Assembly (NCBI RefSeq): GCF_001513955.1
Contig: NZ_KQ948151.1
Span: 183,479 to 247,478, forward strand
Direction: 5' to 3'
Origin: Streptomyces pseudovenezuelae
GTDB lineage: Bacteria > Actinomycetota > Actinomycetes > Streptomycetales > Streptomycetaceae
Length of the DNA stretch: 64,000 nt
In this document: positions 58,838 through 64,000 of the stretch, piece by piece
How the letters are laid out: every line of letters starts with the position of its first letter
Position numbering within the stretch: position 1 is the stretch's first letter
Program-made: the position numbers and the translations under genes
Notes under the pieces: model-generated
Told to the model about the DNA's origin: nothing
Database searches by the model: none
What the model saw: the letters and a program-made list of their open reading frames with translations, nothing else

Positions 58838-61672
58838 TCAGTCGAGGCGCAGTACGGCTCCCAGTCCGCGCCGCCGGGCGAGGACGGCTTCGGTGACCGC
58901 GGCGGCGAGGATCAGCGCGATCACGCCGGCGACGAGAGCGACGGCCAGTGAGAAGTCGGTGTGCAGTGCCGGTTGGGTGGGGCCGCCGGTGAACTGCCGC
59001 AGGTCCAACGTCTGCGCCATGAGCCGCGGTTCGAGCAGGCCGAGCAGTGTGCCGCCCACCGCTGAGGTGAGCGCCAGCGGCAGCAGTTGCAGGAAGTGCA
59101 GCGCTCCGGCTTGTGTGCCGCCGAGTCCGAGGGTGCGCAGAAAGGAAGTCGTCCGGCTGCGTTCGTGCGAGGTCAGGGTCAGTTCCAGGACGAGCGCGAG
59201 GAGTCCCGACAGGGCGGCCAGGATCGAGGTGGTGGTGTAGATCGTGCCGAGTCCCCGGGTCAGGCCGTCGGCGCGCAGAGCACTCAGCGTCTCGGAGCGG
59301 ACGCGGATCCGGGCCAGTGGCCCCAGTTCCTCGGCCGCCGTCGAACGCAGTGCGGCGGGTGACGCGGTGGCGGGAGTGCGGCCGTTGAGGAGCAGGACGG
59401 TGCTTCCCGAGGACTGTGGGGGGATCAGGCGCGCGGCTCTGGTGGTGGTGATCAGCAGGGGGGTTCCGGCGGGCGTCTGTGCCGTGACCGGCCCCAGGAG
59501 CGGGTCGTGCAGTTCGGCGGTGGTGAGGGTGCCGACCGGTGTGAAGACCAGGTCCCTCGGGCGCTGTCCGTCGGGCACGACCTTGCCGGTGAAGCCGCCG
59601 GTGTGCTCTCTCGCCCGCAGGTCGGGTGAGAGGAGGCAGGGCAGTGGGGCGTTCGTGTCGGCTCGGGAATCCGTGGACGGGGGCAGCCGGGCCAGCAGGG
59701 TGGAGGCCAGCTGCGATGTCGGAGCGAGTGCGGCGAGTTGCTCCGGGTCCAGGGCGATCACGGCGACCGGCGAGATCTCCGCGCCGTCGGCCTGTCCTGC
59801 CAGGTCGAGGGTGTACAGATGCTGGAGGGCGGTCCGTGTTCCGGGGCTGCGGGTCTCCGAGAGGGGTGTGACGGTCCCGGCCACGGTCGCGCTCGCGTCG
59901 GCACCGGCGGTCCAGGCCGCACCGGTGGCCAGGCCGCCGTCGATCGTACGGTCCACGAGGCCGCCGAACACGGCCGTACCCAGGGTCAGGACCAGGACGA
60001 ACAGGGCCAGCCCGGTCGCCGGGGCGTCGTGCGCGGCCCGGGCGGCCCCGATGAAACCCACCGTCCCCCGGCTGCGCCGGGCCTGCCGCAGCACCATGCG
60101 CAGCACGAACGGGTAGCACCGCAGCAGGATGAGTACGACGGTCAGCGCCACCAGTGCCGGTACGGCGCCGAGAATGCCGTCGGGGCCCTGCGAGCGCAGC
60201 GCGACCACGCCCGCCGCCGTCGCGCTCAGTACCGTCAGCTCCAGGACCACGCGGCGGCCGACGGCGATGTTGCGGCGTGAGCGCCGCAGTCGGCCGGGTC
60301 TGCGGGGTTCGCGGGTCGCGAGCCAGGTCATCAGAGGCAGTGTCAGGCCCACTGCCGAGGCGATGAGGGCGGCGGTCATGGGGTGTGGTGATCCGGACGT
60401 GCCGCTGTGAGCGAGGGCCTGTCCGGCCGTCCAGCCGAGCAGGGCGGCGACCGCCACCACCGGCCAGGCAACGGCGCAGCGCAGCAGCACCAGTCGCAGG
60501 GTGGACGCGCCCCGAGCGCGCTGCAACCGCAGATGCGTCTGCCTGCGGCGCAGCAGCAGCCGTACCGCGACGGTGACAGTGGCCAGGGCGACCGCGGCCA
60601 GCGCGTCGACGGCGAACGTCGCGAGCTCTCTGGCTTGTTGGTCCTGAGCGGTGAAGGCGGCGAGGAGCGGCGTCAGGGAGTCGATCACGAGCAGGGGGCC
60701 GGTGGCCTGGCCGCCGATATGGCAGGCGAGGTCGCCGGTGAGGGGGTCGGCTCCCTGACACAGCTCGTCGCTCAGATCCGCGCTGTAGTGGGACAGCGGG
60801 CCGGTCAGTGCCCGGGCCCGGTCGAGCGCCGCCCCGGACAGGTCGGCGCGCAGCTGCCAGGTCATCCGGGGACCGGCGACGCCGGCGCCGGCCAGCAGGT
60901 CCGCCGCGTCGAGGCCGACGAGGCCGCGGACGGCGAGCACGGTGCCCGCGGAGTGCTCGGCCGGGTAGCGGGAAGGCTGCTCCAGCGTCTCGCGGCCCGA
61001 CCAGAAGTCGTCGCGCGCGGCCGAGGTGCGGTAGACGCCGCTCACGAGCAGCTGCGCGTGGGGCGGTGCGCTCTGCACGCCGAGCGTCTTGGCGAACTCG
61101 ACGGTCAGCCGGCTGCCGGCCCGCACGCCGAGGGCCTGCGCGGTGGCCTGCGACAACCCGATCTGGGGCGCCGTGCCCAACGGCGTGCGGTCGGCCGGCG
61201 GCCGGCCGCTGACGTAGCGCAGGTGGGCCCGTGCGGACGGCAGATAGCTGAGCGCCAGCCGGGTGCTGGTGTTCGCCGGGCCAGGGGGGCGCGGGGAGAT
61301 CAGGGACGCCTGGTCGTAGTCGTAGCTGCCGCCGGTGACGGTCACATGCCGTGCGGCGGGGCCGGTGAGCTGCTCGGTGAGGGTGCGTCCGGCGTCGAGC
61401 AGACCGGCCGCGTCCACCGCGGGCGGCACGGTGTCGAAGACCTGGGGGGTGGTGCTCAGGCTGATCAGGGGCGCTTCTGCCTGTGCGGCGTCGACGCGCT
61501 GCCGCAGTGCCCTGTCCTCCTGGCCGCCCGCGAAGGCCGGGGCCCATGCGCAGAGCGCCGTGAGCACCAGGACGACGGCCGCGAGGCAGGCCAGCAGCGG
61601 CAGATCGCCACGGGCCTCCTTGCGTATCAGGCGGCGCGTCACCGCCGCGCCCGCGCCCACCGGTCGCGTCAC
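58838..61672 (-). CDS. FtsX-family ABC permease (large, duplicated)
   Basis: About 944 residues from GTG 61672 (ribosome site GGAAGG); a TTG start at 61735 overlapping the upstream stop is an alternative giving 965. After one N-terminal span (LLACLAAVVLVLTALCAW) there is a large extracytoplasmic MacB-type region, then FtsX domain 1 (LATFAVDALAAVALATVTVA; LRLQRARGASTLRLVLLR). A second extracytoplasmic region and FtsX domain 2 follow, with TTSFLRTLGLGGTQAGALHF. It probably acts with the ATPase at 57795, on lipoproteins or peptides. Confidence 0.88.
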   Translation of the reverse strand: MTRPVGAGAAVTRRLIRKEARGDLPLLACLAAVVLVLTALCAWAPAFAGGQEDRALRQRVDAAQAEAPLISLSTTPQVFDTVPPAVDAAGLLDAGRTLTEQLTGPAARHVTVTGGSYDYDQASLISPRPPGPANTSTRLALSYLPSARAHLRYVSGRPPADRTPLGTAPQIGLSQATAQALGVRAGSRLTVEFAKTLGVQSAPPHAQLLVSGVYRTSAARDDFWSGRETLEQPSRYPAEHSAGTVLAVRGLVGLDAADLLAGAGVAGPRMTWQLRADLSGAALDRARALTGPLSHYSADLSDELCQGADPLTGDLACHIGGQATGPLLVIDSLTPLLAAFTAQDQQARELATFAVDALAAVALATVTVAVRLLLRRRQTHLRLQRARGASTLRLVLLRCAVAWPVVAVAALLGWTAGQALAHSGTSGSPHPMTAALIASAVGLTLPLMTWLATREPRRPGRLRRSRRNIAVGRRVVLELTVLSATAAGVVALRSQGPDGILGAVPALVALTVVLILLRCYPFVLRMVLRQARRSRGTVGFIGAARAAHDAPATGLALFVLVLTLGTAVFGGLVDRTIDGGLATGAAWTAGADASATVAGTVTPLSETRSPGTRTALQHLYTLDLAGQADGAEISPVAVIALDPEQLAALAPTSQLASTLLARLPPSTDSRADTNAPLPCLLSPDLRAREHTGGFTGKVVPDGQRPRDLVFTPVGTLTTAELHDPLLGPVTAQTPAGTPLLITTTRAARLIPPQSSGSTVLLLNGRTPATASPAALRSTAAEELGPLARIRVRSETLSALRADGLTRGLGTIYTTTSILAALSGLLALVLELTLTSHERSRTTSFLRTLGLGGTQAGALHFLQLLPLALTSAVGGTLLGLLEPRLMAQTLDLRQFTGGPTQPALHTDFSLAVALVAGVIALILAAAVTEAVLARRRGLGAVLRLD

Positions 61673-61731
61673 GGTACGTCCTTCCAGGTCGTGTCCGGGG
61701 TCGTCCTTGTCGGTCGTACCGGGCCGCAGGC

Positions 61732-64000
61732 TCAACGGTCCTCACCCGCTCGCAGCACCCGCACCAGGTCCACTCGTGACAGCAGCCGGGCCAGCGCCAG
61801 TACGACCGCGCTGATGGCCACAGCGGTGGCCACCGTGAAGAGCGTCACGGTCGCCCAGGGGATGACCAGCGGCAGCGGCGGATAGGGGGCCTGTCCGCTG
61901 TCGTCCACCGTGACCAGTGGCAGCACCGCCGACGCGAGGGCCATGCCCATCAGCGCCCCGGGGAGCACCGCGAACAGCGCCAGACCCAGTTGCTCGGTGG
62001 CCAGCAGCGCGGACAGGTGTCCGGCGCGGACGCCGATCGCCCGCAGCAGGGCGAACTCCTTGCGGCGCTGCTGCGTGGAGACCACGGCGTGCACGGTGAA
62101 GGCGATCACCGCGAAAGCGGGGGCCAGATAGCGGACCAGTTCCAGTGCCCGGCGCAGACCGCTGCGGAACGGGTCCGCCTGCAGGGAAGCGGCGGTACGC
62201 GCGGTGGTGGTGACGCGGCCCAGCGCGGGCTGCGCCTGGGCGACGGCGGCCGTGCGCGCGCTGTCGGTACTGCTCAGCCACCAGAAAGCGGGATCCTCAT
62301 GGTCGGCACCGGCCCGCGTCATCGCGGCGGCCAGTTGGCGCTGGTCGGCGATCAAGTGCCCTTGTCCACGGCCCAGTCCGGGCAGCGACTCGACCCGGCC
62401 CACCACCTTGGCCGTGATCCGGGCGCTGCCCAGATCCAGCGTGGTGGTGGCGCCCACGCTCAACCGCGCGGCGCTCAGCGTCGAGGCGTCGGCGCGTACC
62501 GGCAGCGGCGCGGGACGGCCGACCGGACCCGCGACGAGCCGCACCCGACTGGCGGGCCGGACGTCGTAGTCGCTGTCGGCCAGGACGCCGCCGCCGAGGG
62601 AGTCGTCGATGTCCCGAGAGGACCGGATACCGGTGCTCACGCTGGTCCGCAGTACCGCGGAGCCGCCTTGAACGACGGAGCACACCCCGGGGGTGCCGGG
62701 CTCGTAGCCGCCCGTGGGCTTTCCGCCGCACGCGCCCGCGGTGGAGTCGGAGGCGTGGTCCGTGCCGTCGGCCCAGGCCTGCCCACGGGGCAGCCGGGTC
62801 ACCCAGGTGTCCGAGGTGCCGCGCGCGCCCACCCGTATCAGTTCCAGGTCCAGGCGCGCGGGACGTGTGTCCGGCTGCGGGAGGAGACTCACGGCGGTCA
62901 CCGTCAGCGGGTACTGCCTCGGGTGGCCGCCGCTCAGAGCCACATCGAGGGGGACGACGACGGTGTGCCGAGCCCCGTCCGCGGCGGGCAGGTGGGTGGT
63001 CGCCGTGCTGACGAGACCGGAGGCGTCCTGCAAGGTCAGCTCCAGGCCGGGCGCCGCCCGGTTGCCGTCACTGCTCAGCCGCTCCTCCAGCAGCAGCGCG
63101 GTCGGACGCCCGGGCAGCCGTATGCCGTGGACGCCCGGTGACGGGGTGCGGGGAGCGGGTCCGCCGATCGTGCCGACCAGGTCCTCGGTGGCGCCGCCGG
63201 GCAGGTTCACCGTCGACCGCGTCACCGGCGTCACGGCAGTCACCGCCGGCAGCGCGCGATAGGCGGAGCCCAGTACGGAGGAGGGGTAACTGCCCGCTGC
63301 GGACGGCGAGATCCGCACGTCCGCGCCGACCGTGAACGCGGCCTCCTCGGAAGCCAGGGCGCCGAGGCAGGCGGCCAGCGCGGTGGTCGCGAAGGCGCTC
63401 ACCGACACGGCCAGGCACATCAGCACCACCGGTCCCGCGTTGCGCGCGGCCCGCCGGCCCAGTTGCCAGCCCGCCAGCGCGAGGACCACCCCCCGGCTAC
63501 GACGGCCGAACGCGTCCAGCGCGAGAGAGGCCAGCGGCAGCAGTCGTAGGAGCAGAAGCGCGGCCGCGCCCGCCACCAGGGTCGGCACCAGGACCAGCAC
63601 CGGGTCCGCGGACGCGCCGCCGGTACCGAGACCGGCCAGGAGTGAGTGGTGCCGCCGCAGTTCCAGATAGCCCAGGACGGCGATGGCCGCCAGGGCCAGG
63701 TCGGCGCTGAGCCGCTGCGCGGCGGCGGCCCGGGCACCCCGGGCCAACTCCGGCCGCGCCGACGGCAGTACGGGCAGCAGCACCGCCGCGGCGTGCACGA
63801 GCAGGGTCACACCCACCGCCGCCCAGGCGCCGGTGCCTCGGTCACCGGGGTGCAGCAGTCCGTCCAGGAAGGGCGCGGCGACGGCGGCGGGGATGCCGGT
63901 GAGCGCCCACTCCCCCGCGGCGCTCCCCAGCAACCGCAGGGTGCCGGCGCCTCTGGCCCGTTGCAGAGCCAGCTCGTCGCGCCGGCGCACCGTCAACTGA
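61732..64000 (-). CDS. FtsX-family ABC permease, 5' end outside the window
   Basis: At least 755 residues, N-terminally truncated by the window edge. The visible start TVRRRDELALQRARGAGTLR is the cytoplasmic loop of an FtsX domain, so at least one span and an extracytoplasmic region lie beyond 64000. The C-terminal FtsX unit has VSTQQRRKEFALLRAIGVRA then LATEQLGLALFAVLPGALMG. It ends 59 bp (or 0 bp) before the next permease start. It forms the pair with the gene at 58838. Confidence 0.88.
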   Translation of the reverse strand, partial: QLTVRRRDELALQRARGAGTLRLLGSAAGEWALTGIPAAVAAPFLDGLLHPGDRGTGAWAAVGVTLLVHAAAVLLPVLPSARPELARGARAAAAQRLSADLALAAIAVLGYLELRRHHSLLAGLGTGGASADPVLVLVPTLVAGAAALLLLRLLPLASLALDAFGRRSRGVVLALAGWQLGRRAARNAGPVVLMCLAVSVSAFATTALAACLGALASEEAAFTVGADVRISPSAAGSYPSSVLGSAYRALPAVTAVTPVTRSTVNLPGGATEDLVGTIGGPAPRTPSPGVHGIRLPGRPTALLLEERLSSDGNRAAPGLELTLQDASGLVSTATTHLPAADGARHTVVVPLDVALSGGHPRQYPLTVTAVSLLPQPDTRPARLDLELIRVGARGTSDTWVTRLPRGQAWADGTDHASDSTAGACGGKPTGGYEPGTPGVCSVVQGGSAVLRTSVSTGIRSSRDIDDSLGGGVLADSDYDVRPASRVRLVAGPVGRPAPLPVRADASTLSAARLSVGATTTLDLGSARITAKVVGRVESLPGLGRGQGHLIADQRQLAAAMTRAGADHEDPAFWWLSSTDSARTAAVAQAQPALGRVTTTARTAASLQADPFRSGLRRALELVRYLAPAFAVIAFTVHAVVSTQQRRKEFALLRAIGVRAGHLSALLATEQLGLALFAVLPGALMGMALASAVLPLVTVDDSGQAPYPPLPLVIPWATVTLFTVATAVAISAVVLALARLLSRVDLVRVLRAGEDR

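Noticed and set aside
57651..61745. A 1364-codon minus-strand frame
   Set aside because: It runs opposite the ATPase gene and through the permease gene out of phase, is rich in Arg/Pro and has no domains. Shadow of real genes.

Overview
The window is high-GC actinobacterial DNA, almost certainly from a Streptomyces. Coding frames show very strong third-position GC. GTG starts and 4-nt ATGA gene overlaps are common, and the gene families are typical of the genus: GH30_8 xylanase with a Tat-like signal, F420-type LLM oxidoreductase, MmyB-like XRE regulators, DUF4142, paired FtsX permeases, and a cobalamin riboswitch on metE. The mix of complete catabolic operons, insertion-sequence debris and many gene stubs looks like accessory (chromosome-arm) DNA. 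Nothing identifies the species.

Layout. 0-6 kb: an SRAP stub, a hydrolase, a divergent glyoxalase/WYL-regulator pair, an orphan Imm7 immunity gene, and a 1.43-kb IS5-family element that also carries an unrelated small gene. 6-13.5 kb: a secreted glucuronoxylanase behind a CebR-box-like palindrome, an LLM oxidoreductase, a membrane-anchored protein, an SGNH hydrolase and a PadR regulator. 13.9-18.8 kb: a broken AraC regulator next to a translationally coupled operon (2,4'-dihydroxyacetophenone-dioxygenase-like cupin, MFS transporter, zinc alcohol dehydrogenase). 19-24.6 kb: a lower-GC membrane protein, a frameshifted P450, and a divergent SDR/XRE pair. 25-33.6 kb: a pectin-type sugar locus (GH43 arabinanase with ricin-B domain, GH78 rhamnosidase, two ABC permeases, binding protein, LacI regulator) with three matching LacI-type operators. 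34-40.3 kb: a two-component system, a coupled methyltransferase/DedA pair, a response regulator whose kinase is only a remnant, and a divergent TetR/SDR pair with a triple operator. 40.6-48.3 kb: a vitamin B12 block with a riboswitch-controlled BtuFCD-type importer plus a small ferredoxin, then riboswitch-controlled metE, flanking remnants of an ScfR/hydroxyacyl-CoA dehydrogenase module and followed by a metF stub. 48.5-57.3 kb: scattered single genes (hydrolase, MFS efflux pump with divergent XRE-cupin regulator, DUF4142, XRE/NTF2 pair) with IS481, PIG-L and RHS remnants. 57.8-64 kb: a MacB-type ATPase converging on two large FtsX-type permeases, the last cut by the window edge.

Functionally the window holds plant-polysaccharide use (xylan, rhamnogalacturonan/arabinan), B12 uptake and B12-independent methionine synthesis under the same ligand, and several regulator-plus-target pairs with visible operators. 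Four otherwise intact reading frames (the IS transposase, AraC, P450 and sugar-binding protein) each break at a place where one extra G in a G-run would restore the frame. Either these are assembly errors or the locus is decaying. Other stubs (ScfR, hydroxyacyl-CoA dehydrogenase, metF, histidine kinase, RHS) are clearly real deletions.
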